Assembly: GCA_022184915.1 (NCBI GenBank)
Contig: JAGTJU010000005.1
Location: 1-64,000, forward strand
DNA: 64,000 bases
Source: Myxococcales bacterium
Lineage (GTDB): Bacteria; Myxococcota_A; Polyangia; Fen-1088
Direction: 5' to 3'
Part shown: positions 8,373-16,157 of the stretch, one piece after another
Layout of the letters: each line of letters starts with the position of its first letter
How positions within the stretch are numbered: position 1 is the first letter of the stretch
Notes under the pieces: generated by a model
Databases searched by the model: none
What the model saw: only the letters and a program-made list of their open reading frames with translations
What the model was told of the DNA's origin: nothing
Translations under genes and position numbers: made by a program

Positions 8373-10292
8373 TTATCGTTCCGTCAGCGCCTGGCGTACG
8401 AGATCGGGAGCCACGCGTGTGGGGGGCACACGTCGGGCCCGACGATCGGAAGGGTCGCGGAACCAGGACCGAACGTCCGCATCGAAGCCCAGGCCATGCA
8501 TGTAGTTGTAGAGGGCCTTGCGCAGCCCTCGGCCGAGAAAGTCGTGATCCGTCCCGGTCGGATCCACGAACGCCAGTTCGTTGCGTGCAAAACGAACCTC
8601 AGGCTGGGGATGCAGGCGAATGCCGAAGCGCTCGGGCGCAAGACCGATGGGGCTATGGGCCGTGGCAGCCAGGCGGTGCCAATACGCCGATTGAATGCAC
8701 CCCTCCTCGAAGAGCTGGCGCACACGCTCGAGCGCATCGATGGTCTCCTGTTCGGTTTGGCTCGGGAACCCGTACATCAGGTAGGCGTGAACCATGACAC
8801 CGGCCTCCGTGAACGCGCGCGTGACCCGCGCCACCTGCGCCACGGTCACCCCTTTTTGCATGAGCTTCAACAACCGGTCGGAGGCCACTTCAAGTCCACC
8901 GCTGACTGCCACGCAGCCCGAGCGCGCCAGAAGCTCGACCAGCTCGGGTGTGAACGTCTTTTCGAAGCGAATGTTGCCCCACCACGTGATCACCACCCGC
9001 CGCTCCAACAGCCGCTGCGCCAGCGCGCGTAAGCCTGCAGGCGGGGCGGCTTCGTCGACGAAGTGAAAACCCGTTTGTCCGGTTTCGTCGATCAAGGCCT
9101 CGATGCGATCCACGAGGACATCGGCGCTGGCGGGATCGTAGCGCCCGATGTAATCGAGCGAGATGTCACAGAAGCTGCACTTTTTCCAATAGCAGCCATG
9201 AGCCACCGTCAGCTTGTTCCAGCGGCCATCCGACCAGAGCCGGTGCATGGGGTTCAGCATCTCGAAGAGCGAAACGTACTCACGCAGGGGCAGGCCCTCG
9301 TAGGTGGGTGTGCCGATGTCGCGATGGGAAACGTCGTGCATCTCTTCGTTGCTTCGCAACACCACCTCGTTCCCTTCACGCGCGAACGTGCGAAACAGGG
9401 GTGGGCGCGGGGACGCAGCCGCCTGCAGATGAGCGATGAGCGCGAGCAAGGGCCGTTCTCCGTCATCGAGGGTGATGTAGTCGACGTAGTCGAAGACACG
9501 GGGCTCGCGAAGCGTGCGCAGCTCCGTGTTCACGTAGCCACCGCCCAGCACCACCCGAAGCTTGGGCATGAGGGCTTTCGCGGCCCGGGCGATGCGAAAC
9601 GCACCATACACGTTTCCCGGAAAGGGCACGGTCAACCCCAAGAGCTCCGGCTCGTGTTCCGAAACGAGCGCGCGTGTGATTTCATCGAGCCACGTATCGA
9701 TCAACGTGGGCGGCCCTTCGAGCGCCTGCCGCAGAGGCTCGAAGGTGGGGGTGCTATCCGCCAGGGATTCGGCGTAGCGAGACAGCTCGAACCTGGGATC
9801 GATGCCGGTGCGCATGACGTCGGCCAGGTCATCCACGAACAAGCTGGCAAGGTGCTTGGCCTGGTCGACGGTCCCCAAGGTTCCGAACGCCCACGCCAGT
9901 TGGTCATCACCTCCGCCTTCGAGCGCGCCAAAGCGCGGGCCTTCCGGCAAGAAGTCACGCCCGCCGATACGCAGAGCCAAGGTGGGATCGCGGCCTTGCA
10001 AGAACTTGATGGCGGCATCCACGGTGTCGATGTAGCGCTCGGCGTTCTCCAGGAAAAAGCTCACCGACGGCGAGGGGGGAGAGCTGCCGGCTTGGCGCTC
10101 GAGCTCTGCCCGCACAGCCGTCAGGCCTTGCCGGCTGAAGACACGCAAAAACAAAGCCAGCGCGGCATCAGCCTGCGCGACCACGACCCCGGGAACCTCA
10201 CTCTGGTGACGCAGAAACCCCGTGAGGTACGCCGTGGCGGGATACGGCGTGTTCAGCTGAATCATGGGCGGGGTGATCAAGAGAATGCGCAT
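8373..10292 (-). CDS. B12-binding-domain radical SAM protein
   Basis: A 639-residue protein starting MRILLITPPM, the first strand of a cobalamin-binding Rossmann-like domain. A long insertion rich in helices follows, then a second B12-domain-like part (LLGLTVPFPGNVYGAFRIARAAKALMPKLRVVLGG). The radical SAM domain starts near residue 350 with C357-x4-C362-x2-C365 (CYWKKCSFC), one residue wider than the usual CxxxCxxC. HFVDEAAPP, GCVAVSGGLEVASDRLLKLMQKG and AYLMYGFPSQTEQETIDAL are typical of class B / B12-dependent radical SAM enzymes, which include methyltransferases. The substrate cannot be told from sequence and no peptide precursor gene is adjacent. The start at 10292 was chosen because the B12 domain begins there. 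Confidence 0.85.
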   Translation of the reverse strand: MRILLITPPMIQLNTPYPATAYLTGFLRHQSEVPGVVVAQADAALALFLRVFSRQGLTAVRAELERQAGSSPPSPSVSFFLENAERYIDTVDAAIKFLQGRDPTLALRIGGRDFLPEGPRFGALEGGGDDQLAWAFGTLGTVDQAKHLASLFVDDLADVMRTGIDPRFELSRYAESLADSTPTFEPLRQALEGPPTLIDTWLDEITRALVSEHEPELLGLTVPFPGNVYGAFRIARAAKALMPKLRVVLGGGYVNTELRTLREPRVFDYVDYITLDDGERPLLALIAHLQAAASPRPPLFRTFAREGNEVVLRSNEEMHDVSHRDIGTPTYEGLPLREYVSLFEMLNPMHRLWSDGRWNKLTVAHGCYWKKCSFCDISLDYIGRYDPASADVLVDRIEALIDETGQTGFHFVDEAAPPAGLRALAQRLLERRVVITWWGNIRFEKTFTPELVELLARSGCVAVSGGLEVASDRLLKLMQKGVTVAQVARVTRAFTEAGVMVHAYLMYGFPSQTEQETIDALERVRQLFEEGCIQSAYWHRLAATAHSPIGLAPERFGIRLHPQPEVRFARNELAFVDPTGTDHDFLGRGLRKALYNYMHGLGFDADVRSWFRDPSDRRARRVPPTRVAPDLVRQALTER

Positions 10293-10358
10293 GGGCTGCG
10301 GCAATTTACCACCTGCGGTCAAGCCAGCGTCGTCTTCGCCGCCGACTCCGGGCGGAGG

Positions 10359-11693
10359 TCACCACCCCCGAAGCCGCGCCGAGAGGCGATAGCGGGCCGT
10401 GACGACGGGGTAGGATTGCCCCAGCAGCGGCATGGACGCGGTGTGCGCGCCGGGCGCCCAGATGTTGATGACGGAGGGTGAAGCCCGCGCCCCCGACACG
10501 ATGCCGACGTGATCGTAGGGCGAGCCATTGGCGATGCCCGTCTCGAAGAACACGATTTCGCCAGGCGCAAACGGAGTCTCTTCGAGCGGCACGGGTTCGG
10601 CGAAGCGATCGAAAAAGGTCACCAGGTTCTTCACGCGCCGATGATCGATCGACCAATCGGGAGCCCGGGTGCGCGGGTAGGCGGCGGCCCGCAGCAGACG
10701 ATCCTCGTACACGAGCGCTTGCAGATCGAGCCCTGCCGCGCGCATCGCCCTCACGACGATGTCACTGCAGACGGCATGGTCTGGCGGAATGTCCCCCCCG
10801 GGATACGCAAGCCGCGCATAGCTCATGGCCCGCTCGGTGTAGAGCGCGGGTCGTGTCAGCTGCTCCCGGGCTCCCGCTTCGATCCGCGCCGCCAGGTGCG
10901 TTCGGGCCTCTTCGGCCGCTTGGCGTGAAGAAAAGACGTCAACCCGTGTGCCCTGCGCGGTCAGAGCAAACAGGCGTTTGACGTGCTCGTCCGAAAGCGC
11001 AATGCACCCCAAGGTCCAATCGGGACGGGAGCCACCGCCGTGGATTCGTATCGAACCCCCTAGACGCGTGGTCTGCTGTGGGGTGTGGCCCGCACGCAGC
11101 TGCGTCAGGATCCGCTTGTACGAGGGCACGTCGATGAGCCCCGCGCCCACGCCCTTGCGTGCATGGGAGGCCGCGGGATAGCTGAGCAGCATCGAACGCG
11201 CGCCGTAGCGCTCGGGTGAAGGGGCCTCTTCGCGCAGACTGATGAAGAAGCGCCCCTCGGGCGTCGCGCGGTCACCTCGTTGCGCTTTGTCGCCGGAAGG
11301 GGCGTCGGCCCCCAGCGCGATCGGAAAGCTCTCCACCACCGTGGTTCCCTTCAGCAAAACCGCGCGCCGCTCTGCCTTGTACACCTCGACGACCACGTCG
11401 GAGAGGACGTCCCGAGGAACGAAGCCACGCGCCTGGCCCACCTTCACCTCGGCCATCGGGGGCCCCACCCCGTCCCTGAGGTTCGGGTCAATCACCCACA
11501 CGGTCTCGTTGGCGAAAAGACGGGCAACGACCGGCGCCCGCAGCGAGGGCGCCCGACGCACCTCCACGGGGGCGAGCGTGTAAAAGCGCGTGGCCAGGCT
11601 GTTTGCCTCTTGCGGCAGCGCTTCGCCTCGCGCGGCAGCCGCCCACGACAAAGCGGTGAACACGAGACCTGCGACAAAACCTGCAAAGCGCAT
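10359..11693 (-). CDS. Exported L,D-transpeptidase (YkuD) fused to a DUF1287 domain
   Basis: A 444-residue exported protein. Residues 1-23 form a signal peptide (start at 11693 set by it). Residues 40-105 look like an SH3-type cell-wall-binding domain. Residues 100-255 are a YkuD catalytic domain with I217-H218-G219 and SRPDWTLGC-I giving the HxG...S/TxGC nucleophile Cys230. Residues 285-444 match DUF1287, an NlpC/P60-like family: YPGGDIPPDHAVCSD (Cys309), HRRVKNLVTFF and SPYDHVGIVSG (His395). YkuD enzymes make 3-3 cross-links or attach proteins to peptidoglycan. DUF1287 function is unproven. Having both in one chain is unusual and suggests coupled cleavage and joining of wall peptides. It is divergent from the toxin-antitoxin pair. 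Confidence 0.85.
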   Translation of the reverse strand: MRFAGFVAGLVFTALSWAAAARGEALPQEANSLATRFYTLAPVEVRRAPSLRAPVVARLFANETVWVIDPNLRDGVGPPMAEVKVGQARGFVPRDVLSDVVVEVYKAERRAVLLKGTTVVESFPIALGADAPSGDKAQRGDRATPEGRFFISLREEAPSPERYGARSMLLSYPAASHARKGVGAGLIDVPSYKRILTQLRAGHTPQQTTRLGGSIRIHGGGSRPDWTLGCIALSDEHVKRLFALTAQGTRVDVFSSRQAAEEARTHLAARIEAGAREQLTRPALYTERAMSYARLAYPGGDIPPDHAVCSDIVVRAMRAAGLDLQALVYEDRLLRAAAYPRTRAPDWSIDHRRVKNLVTFFDRFAEPVPLEETPFAPGEIVFFETGIANGSPYDHVGIVSGARASPSVINIWAPGAHTASMPLLGQSYPVVTARYRLSARLRGW

Positions 11694-11820
11694 CAAGGCG
11701 AGAGCCTCCGGCGAGCGTAAGGGCGGCCAAACCGAGCATAGCGCTCCTGATGACGCGGATCGCATGCGGTTGGCGCGGAAGGTGCCTTCCCCATTTCCTT
11801 AGGGGACCTCATCCTCGCGG

Positions 11821-11847
11821 CATGTACGCTTTACATGCTAGCATGTA
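11821..11847. promoter_or_regulatory. Probable autoregulatory operator of the AbrB/PIN toxin-antitoxin operon
   Basis: A perfect 16-base palindrome, TACATGCTAGCATGTA, spans 11832-11847 and ends three bases before the antitoxin ATG at 11851. A third half-site, CATGTA, lies at 11821-11826. AbrB-type antitoxins bind such inverted repeats over their own promoters. The position, covering the region of ribosome binding and probably of transcription start, fits tight autorepression by the antitoxin-toxin complex. Binding is inferred, not shown. Confidence 0.6.
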
Positions 11848-11850
11848 CAG

Positions 11851-12102
11851 ATGGCGGACATAACAAAGGTATCCGAGCGCGGCCAGAGCGCCATTCCCGC
11901 GCGCTTGCGTCGCGAGCACGGGGTCTCGCCGGGAACCGAACTCGTGTGGGAGGCCGTTGGCCCCGACGAGTGGCGCGTCCGCATCCGGCGCGCGCCCCCG
12001 GCGTCCCCCAACCCCTCGGCGATGCGAGGATTCGCAAGGCGGTTTCGAGCGGTCAGAACGACCAAGAGTTGGATGGACGAGCTTCGCGAGGGTGAAGAGT
12101 AG
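11851..12102 (+). CDS. AbrB-type antitoxin
   Basis: An 83-residue protein whose first 45 residues fit the SpoVT/AbrB swapped-hairpin fold: ITKVSERGQSAIPARLRREHGVSPGTELVWE. It binds DNA as a dimer. The C-terminal half is basic and ends MDELREGEE, a likely toxin-binding tail. Its stop codon shares the G of TAG with the GTG of the toxin gene, so the two are translationally coupled. A perfect palindromic operator lies immediately upstream. Such pairs are VapBC type II toxin-antitoxin modules. Confidence 0.85.
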   Translation: MADITKVSERGQSAIPARLRREHGVSPGTELVWEAVGPDEWRVRIRRAPPASPNPSAMRGFARRFRAVRTTKSWMDELREGEE

Positions 12103-12509
12103 TGCTGGTGGTTGATACCTGCGTTCTCATCGACATCGCCGATGACGATCCGACTTTCGGGGAGCGCTCGGCGCGGTGCTTGGAGGCGCACCTGGCGAGC
12201 GGCTTGCTGCTATCGCCCGTTTCGTTCATCGAACTCGCTCCGGTGTTCGACGGCTCCCTTCGCTTGCTCGATGAATTCCTCAGAGGCGTTGGCGTGACCG
12301 TGGCCGACGAGTTTGGTGAACAGGAGCGCCTGGCGGCTTTCAGGGGATGGGCGCACCACGTTTCGCAGAAGCGGACCGGCAACGTCAAACGTAGACCGGT
12401 GGCGGATGCCCTGATTGGCGCGCTGGCGCTGAGGCACGAGGGGATCATCACACGCAATCCTCGTGACTTCCGCTCGTTTTATCCCACCATCGCCGTCGTG
12501 GAGCCCTAG
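12102..12509 (+). CDS. PIN-domain ribonuclease toxin (VapC-like)
   Basis: A 135-residue PIN-domain protein. The acidic residues expected for the metal site are visible: D5 in MLVVDTCVLIDIA, E44 in SFIELAP, D101 in RPVADALIGALAL, and Asp in TRNPRDFRSFYP near residue 123. VapC toxins are Mg2+-dependent RNases that typically cut tRNA or rRNA loops and stop growth until neutralised by the antitoxin. The GTG at 12102 overlaps the antitoxin stop by one base. Sequence and gene order agree; the RNA target is unknown. Confidence 0.87.
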   Translation: MLVVDTCVLIDIADDDPTFGERSARCLEAHLASGLLLSPVSFIELAPVFDGSLRLLDEFLRGVGVTVADEFGEQERLAAFRGWAHHVSQKRTGNVKRRPVADALIGALALRHEGIITRNPRDFRSFYPTIAVVEP

Positions 12510-12609
12510 CCGCCACGCTGACGCGCCCACCACGTCGCCGGTGGCGATTGTGTTGGCGACGATAGCAACATCAAGGGGCGACCGTTTGCGAACGCCGTCA
12601 GGTTATGCC

Positions 12610-12623
12610 ATGATGGTCATCAT
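12610..12623. promoter_or_regulatory. Putative TetR operator 1, over the regulator's own start codon
   Basis: ATGATGGTCATCAT: inverted 6-base arms ATGATG/CATCAT with a 2-base centre. It continues to the right with GCGAT, as the second copy continues with GCAAT. It covers two or three candidate ATG codons of the tetR gene. Its match to the site at 13227-13240 is the evidence for an operator role; the coding sense (Met-Met-Val-Ile-Met) could partly explain the similarity. Confidence 0.5.
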
Positions 12624-13179
12624 GCGATATCCGGCGGGGCATAAGGACGAAGTCCGGGCGCGCATTGTACGCGTCGCGTCGCGTGCGCTTCGCCGCCACG
12701 GCTTGAGCGGCGTCAGCATTCCGGACCTGATGAAAGACGCCGGCATGACCCACGGCGGCTTTTACACGCATTTCAAAGATCGCGACGACCTGCTGGCGGC
12801 GGCCGTACGCGCTGCCGCAGACGAGACCGCCACGGGCGTGCTTGCGGCCGATCATCCCCTTTCGGAGAGCCTCGGCCGCTATCTCTCGCAGGCGCACCTC
12901 GACCATCCCGAATCCGGCTGCGTCCTGGCCGCGCTTGGCACGGAGGCCGCCAAACAGCCCCCGCGCGTGCGTAAGGCCTTCGCGGAGATCGCGCGGGGCT
13001 TCGTCAGGCTGTGGGAGCGCCCGCGCGCCGCCCCCAAAGCCGCCACCCTCGAGGTGAGCGACGAGGCCTTGGTGCGCGCCGCCACCATCGTGGGCGCCGT
13101 GGTCCTCGGTCGGCTCTTCGACGAACGCTCTCTTTCCGAACGCTTGCTGAAAGCAGCGCACCAAGCGGTGACTCGCTAG
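12610..13179 (+). CDS. TetR family transcriptional regulator
   Basis: A 189-residue regulator. The N-terminal helix-turn-helix (RARIVRVASRALRRHGLSGVSIPDLMKDAGMTHGGFYTHFKDRDDLLAAAV) is classic TetR, and the remainder is a helical ligand-binding and dimerisation domain (SGCVLAALGTEAAKQPPRVRKAF). Several starts are possible (ATG at 12610, 12613 or 12622) because the gene begins inside a palindrome, ATGATG-GT-CATCAT at 12610-12623. Nearly the same palindrome occurs at the start of the next gene, so this protein probably represses both itself and the SRPBCC-SDR genes downstream. Its ligand is unknown. Confidence 0.9.
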   Translation: MMVIMRYPAGHKDEVRARIVRVASRALRRHGLSGVSIPDLMKDAGMTHGGFYTHFKDRDDLLAAAVRAAADETATGVLAADHPLSESLGRYLSQAHLDHPESGCVLAALGTEAAKQPPRVRKAFAEIARGFVRLWERPRAAPKAATLEVSDEALVRAATIVGAVVLGRLFDERSLSERLLKAAHQAVTR

Positions 13180-13226
13180 GCGAGCGCACAAGAACCAGAC
13201 ACGAGCGTGAAGCCACACCCAAAGGA

Positions 13227-13240
13227 ATGATGATCATCAT
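13227..13240. promoter_or_regulatory. Putative TetR operator 2, over the start of the SRPBCC gene
   Basis: ATGATGATCATCAT is a perfect 14-base palindrome that differs from operator 1 at a single central base. It lies directly after AAAGGA (13221-13226), so a bound repressor would cover the ribosome-binding and start region of the next gene. The shared extension to the right (GCRAT) strengthens the pairing of the two sites. Confidence 0.55.
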
Positions 13241-13925
13241 GCAATGCCTTGAAGATACGAACGACGAAGTCAAATCGGCCCCGCGCATCAGGACGCGCGG
13301 ATCCCTCGCCGTCTTGCTGGTCATGCTGGCCGCTTGTGCCAGCGTGCCCCCGGTCGGGCAAGGCGCGAACCAGATTGCCACGACGGACGATCCGGCAGAG
13401 ATCCACTGGCCCCAGAGCTACCAGCCAGAGGACGCCACCTTCTTCGTTCACAACGAGACCGAGGTGCTGGCACCACCCGAGGTCGTCTGGGACATCCTCG
13501 TTCAAGCCGAGGCCTGGCCCACGTGGTACGAAGGCGCTCAGGACGTCAAGGTCCGCTCTTCCCGCGGGCGTTTGCATGAAGCCGCGTCCTTCACGTGGAC
13601 GACGATGGGCCTCGACTTCACCTCCACCGTCGAAGAGTGGCATCCGCCCACGCGCCTGAGCTGGGAATCCCGCAAGCGCTCGATCAAGGGCTACCACGCC
13701 TGGCTTTTGGTGCCCACCGAGACCGGATGCCGTTTGGTCACGGACGAAGCGCAGTTTGGGTTCCTGGCCTTCATGCAGAAGATCTTCATTCCCAACAAAC
13801 TGCACCGGCTCCATGACGTGTGGCTTGCCGAGATCAAAAGGAAAGCTGAAGCCGCCCACGCACGGGACGCGACCGGGCCGGGCAAGGCAGGCCCTCTTGC
13901 CGCCGGTCAGGAAGGAACGCCATGA
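13227..13925 (+). CDS. SRPBCC (START-like) domain lipoprotein
   Basis: A 232-residue protein with a polar N-terminal stretch, a hydrophobic core and the lipobox LAAC (AVLLVMLAACAS), so probably a lipoprotein. The mature part has the SRPBCC pattern: EVLAPPEVVWDILVQAEAWPTWYEGAQDVKV at the start, a central TFTSTVEEW-like strand pair and a long C-terminal helix. This fold makes a hydrophobic cavity, as in polyketide cyclases and lipid-transfer proteins. The ATG choice among 13227, 13230 and 13239 is open because they lie in the operator palindrome; AAAGGA at 13221 suits the last best. Its TGA overlaps the SDR gene's ATG by four bases. Role inferred: handling a hydrophobic substrate for the SDR. 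Confidence 0.78.
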   Translation: MMIIMQCLEDTNDEVKSAPRIRTRGSLAVLLVMLAACASVPPVGQGANQIATTDDPAEIHWPQSYQPEDATFFVHNETEVLAPPEVVWDILVQAEAWPTWYEGAQDVKVRSSRGRLHEAASFTWTTMGLDFTSTVEEWHPPTRLSWESRKRSIKGYHAWLLVPTETGCRLVTDEAQFGFLAFMQKIFIPNKLHRLHDVWLAEIKRKAEAAHARDATGPGKAGPLAAGQEGTP

Positions 13926-14737
13926 CGTCTCTGCAGCGGCGGCTCCGCGAACAGTACGGGCCCTGGGCCGTCGTGACAGGTGCCTCTGACGGCATCGGCC
14001 GGGCGTTTGCGCACAGCTTGGCATCGGCCGGCATGTCCTTGGTTCTCGTGGCCCGCCGCGAGCCGGTCCTTCAGGCCCTTGCTGAGGAGCTGTCACGGGA
14101 GCACCCGATTCAAACGCGGGTGCTGGCCGCGGACCTCGGGAGCCCCGCAGGCCTCGCCGCCGTGATTTCCGGCACCCAGGATCTGGACGTGGGTTTGCTC
14201 ATCGCCGCGGCGGGGTTTGGGACGGGAGGTCCGTTTCTGGATGCCGATCTCGACAATGAGCTGAACATGCTCGCCGTCAACTGCCACGCGGTCACGGCGC
14301 TTTGCCACGCATTTGGTCGACGCTTCGTCACGCGGGGGCGGGGCGGCCTCGTGCTCATGAGCTCGCTGGTGGCGTTTCAGGGTGTACCCCGCGCCGCGCA
14401 TTACGCAGCAACCAAGGCGTACGTGCAGTCACTCGCTGAAGGGCTGCGGCTGGAGCTCAGCCCCCGGGGCGTTGACGTCGTCGCCAGCGCCCCGGGCCCC
14501 GTCCACAGCGGCTTTGCGGCGCGGGCGCACATGACCATGGGGTTCGCACAAACACCAACCCAGGTGGCCGCTGGCACGCTTGCAGCGCTTGGGCGGCGGA
14601 CCACGGTGCGCCCGGGGTGGCTGGCCAAGCTGCTCGAAGCGTCTTTGGCCCTCTTGCCGAGGTGGGGCCGCGTGCGGGTGATGGCGGCCGTGATGGCCTC
14701 GATGACCAAAACGCCCGAGGGTCAGCGGCCCCAATGA
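13922..14737 (+). CDS. Short-chain dehydrogenase/reductase (SDR)
   Basis: A 271-residue classical SDR. The cofactor motif is TGASDGIG (residues 19-26), with arginines at the end of the second strand (VARRE) suggesting NADP(H). The active site has MSSL serine and Y-x3-K in HYAATKAY. A helical C-terminal extension (LLEASLALLPRWGRVRVMAAVMASM) could dock to membrane, as in acyl- or sterol-reducing SDRs. ATGA overlap with the SRPBCC gene shows translational coupling within the tetR operon. Substrate unknown, probably a hydrophobic ketone or alcohol. Confidence 0.9.
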   Translation: MTSLQRRLREQYGPWAVVTGASDGIGRAFAHSLASAGMSLVLVARREPVLQALAEELSREHPIQTRVLAADLGSPAGLAAVISGTQDLDVGLLIAAAGFGTGGPFLDADLDNELNMLAVNCHAVTALCHAFGRRFVTRGRGGLVLMSSLVAFQGVPRAAHYAATKAYVQSLAEGLRLELSPRGVDVVASAPGPVHSGFAARAHMTMGFAQTPTQVAAGTLAALGRRTTVRPGWLAKLLEASLALLPRWGRVRVMAAVMASMTKTPEGQRPQ

Positions 14738-14751
14738 GAGCGCGCCGGCGT

Positions 14752-14778
14752 TGCGAAGCAAGCGCGCCGCACTATACA
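14752..14778 (+). promoter_or_regulatory. Candidate promoter of the Cys-rich lipoprotein gene
   Basis: TTGCGA at 14752-14757 and TATACA at 14773-14778 are separated by 15 bases, slightly shorter than the sigma-70 optimum. The ATG at 14787 is nine bases after the -10 box, so the transcript would be leaderless or nearly so. The -35 box lies in a small palindrome TTGC-GAA-GCAA. Confidence 0.35.
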
Positions 14779-14786
14779 CTCCGCCC

Positions 14787-15299
14787 ATGGCACGCAAACG
14801 CAACGCACCCCTCCTGACGGGGCTTTGGGTCCTTGGATTCCTCGGCGCCGGGGCCTGTGGCGGCGATGATGAGCCCACCACAGCAAAAACCTTTGCGGCC
14901 ACCTACGTGAACGACTGGGCAACCTACTGCACGCGCGTGGGGTTGTGCAGCGCCGAAGCGGGGCAGGTCTGTGCGGAAAGCATCCTCGAGCCCGCTGCGG
15001 TCGAAGCCGCCGTGGACGAGGTCAGTTGGACGAGCCGCGACATGGACACCTGTGCGCAGGCGCTGCGCACAGCTGACGATTGCCGGCTTGCGGGTTCGTG
15101 CGATCAGCTCCTGGGCACCCCACAAAGCGGCACCGCTTCCCTGTGCGGTGTGGGCGAGGACTTGGACTTTTGCTGCTTTGGGCCCGATGGCGAGGAGATC
15201 GACTGCACCCCTGCGCTCGTGCCCTGCCGGGAGGAACTGATCGCGGCAGCCAAAGCCTGCCAGAAGATAGAGTCCGTGCTGTTTGCAGGCGACGAATAG
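14787..15299 (+). CDS. Small Cys-rich lipoprotein of unknown function
   Basis: A 170-residue protein with a basic start (MARKRN), a hydrophobic segment and a lipobox-like G-A-C-G (GFLGAGACGG), predicting export and lipidation. The mature protein has about a dozen cysteines in pairs (YCTRVGLC, DCRLAGSC, FCCFGPDG, PCREELIAAAKAC), suggesting several disulphides and a compact extracellular fold. Similar Cys-patterned lipoproteins are frequent in myxobacteria, but I cannot assign a family. It is on the strand opposite fghA and converges on it. Confidence 0.7.
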   Translation: MARKRNAPLLTGLWVLGFLGAGACGGDDEPTTAKTFAATYVNDWATYCTRVGLCSAEAGQVCAESILEPAAVEAAVDEVSWTSRDMDTCAQALRTADDCRLAGSCDQLLGTPQSGTASLCGVGEDLDFCCFGPDGEEIDCTPALVPCREELIAAAKACQKIESVLFAGDE

Positions 15300-15314
15300 G
15301 AACGCCCGGCCCCT

Positions 15315-16148
15315 TCACGCCAACTGCGCGGCGTGATGCTGCAGGTGGTCTGCGATGAAGGTCTGAATGAAGAAGTAGCCGTGGTCGTAGCCCTCGTGGC
15401 GGCGCAACGTGAGCGCTTGGCCCACGTGCCGGGCGGCCGCCTCGAACACCTCCGGTTGCAGGCGATCGAGAAACGGATCTGCCAAGCCCTGGTCGATGAG
15501 GATGGGTGTGTTCACCGGTCCGTGTTTCAGCAGCAGCTCGGACGCGTCGTGCGCTCTCCAGATCGCGCGATCGTCGCCCAGATAGTGACTAAACGCCTTT
15601 TTGGACCACGCCGATTGGGAAGCCGCGCAGATCGGCGCCAGCGCCGAGAGCGACCTGAAGCGCCCCGCGTGTTTCAGGAACAAAGTCAGCGCGCCATGCC
15701 CCCCCATCGAGTGGCCACACAAGCCCATGCGGCCCTCGTCCACGGGAAAGTGCTGGATCAACAGCTGCGGCAGCTCGTGCACGATGTAGCTCTCCATGCG
15801 GTAGTTGCGCGCCCAGAGGGCAGCCGTTGCGTCCACGTAGAAGCTTGCGCCCATACCCAGGTCGCCGCCCGCGCCCGCGGGCACACCTTCCCCCCGGGGC
15901 GACGTATCGGGAGCCACCACGGTAAGGCCAAGCTCGGCCGCCATACGGTAGGCCCCCGCCTTCACGGTGAAGTTTTCCTCCGTGCAGGTGAGACCCGAAA
16001 GAAAAAACAACACGGGCCGTCGGGCCGCTTCATCGAGCGACGGCGGGACAAACACCGAAAAGCGCATGTCGCATGCGGTGCTGGTGGCGGCGTGCCGGTG
16101 ATAGCTCAGCGTGCCGCCGAAGCATTTGTGACGTGACAGAGTCTCCAT
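15315..16148 (-). CDS. fghA: S-formylglutathione hydrolase
   Basis: Hydrolyses S-formylglutathione to formate and glutathione, the second step of formaldehyde detoxification. The 277-residue length matches the esterase D/FghA family. Motifs: FFLSGLTCTEENF (oxyanion loop region), APDTSPRG, the nucleophile GHSMGGHGAL, LIDQGLADPFL (acid) and HEGYDHGYFFI (catalytic His). It lies nine bases downstream of the class III alcohol dehydrogenase gene on the same strand, which forms the substrate, so the two are an operon. Confidence 0.95.
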   Translation of the reverse strand: METLSRHKCFGGTLSYHRHAATSTACDMRFSVFVPPSLDEAARRPVLFFLSGLTCTEENFTVKAGAYRMAAELGLTVVAPDTSPRGEGVPAGAGGDLGMGASFYVDATAALWARNYRMESYIVHELPQLLIQHFPVDEGRMGLCGHSMGGHGALTLFLKHAGRFRSLSALAPICAASQSAWSKKAFSHYLGDDRAIWRAHDASELLLKHGPVNTPILIDQGLADPFLDRLQPEVFEAAARHVGQALTLRRHEGYDHGYFFIQTFIADHLQHHAAQLA

Positions 16149-16157
16149 GGCGATCCT

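Noticed and set aside
9063-10481. Long plus-strand frame opposite the radical SAM gene
   Set aside because: Composition is that of an antisense shadow, no motif is recognisable, and the minus-strand gene is unambiguous.
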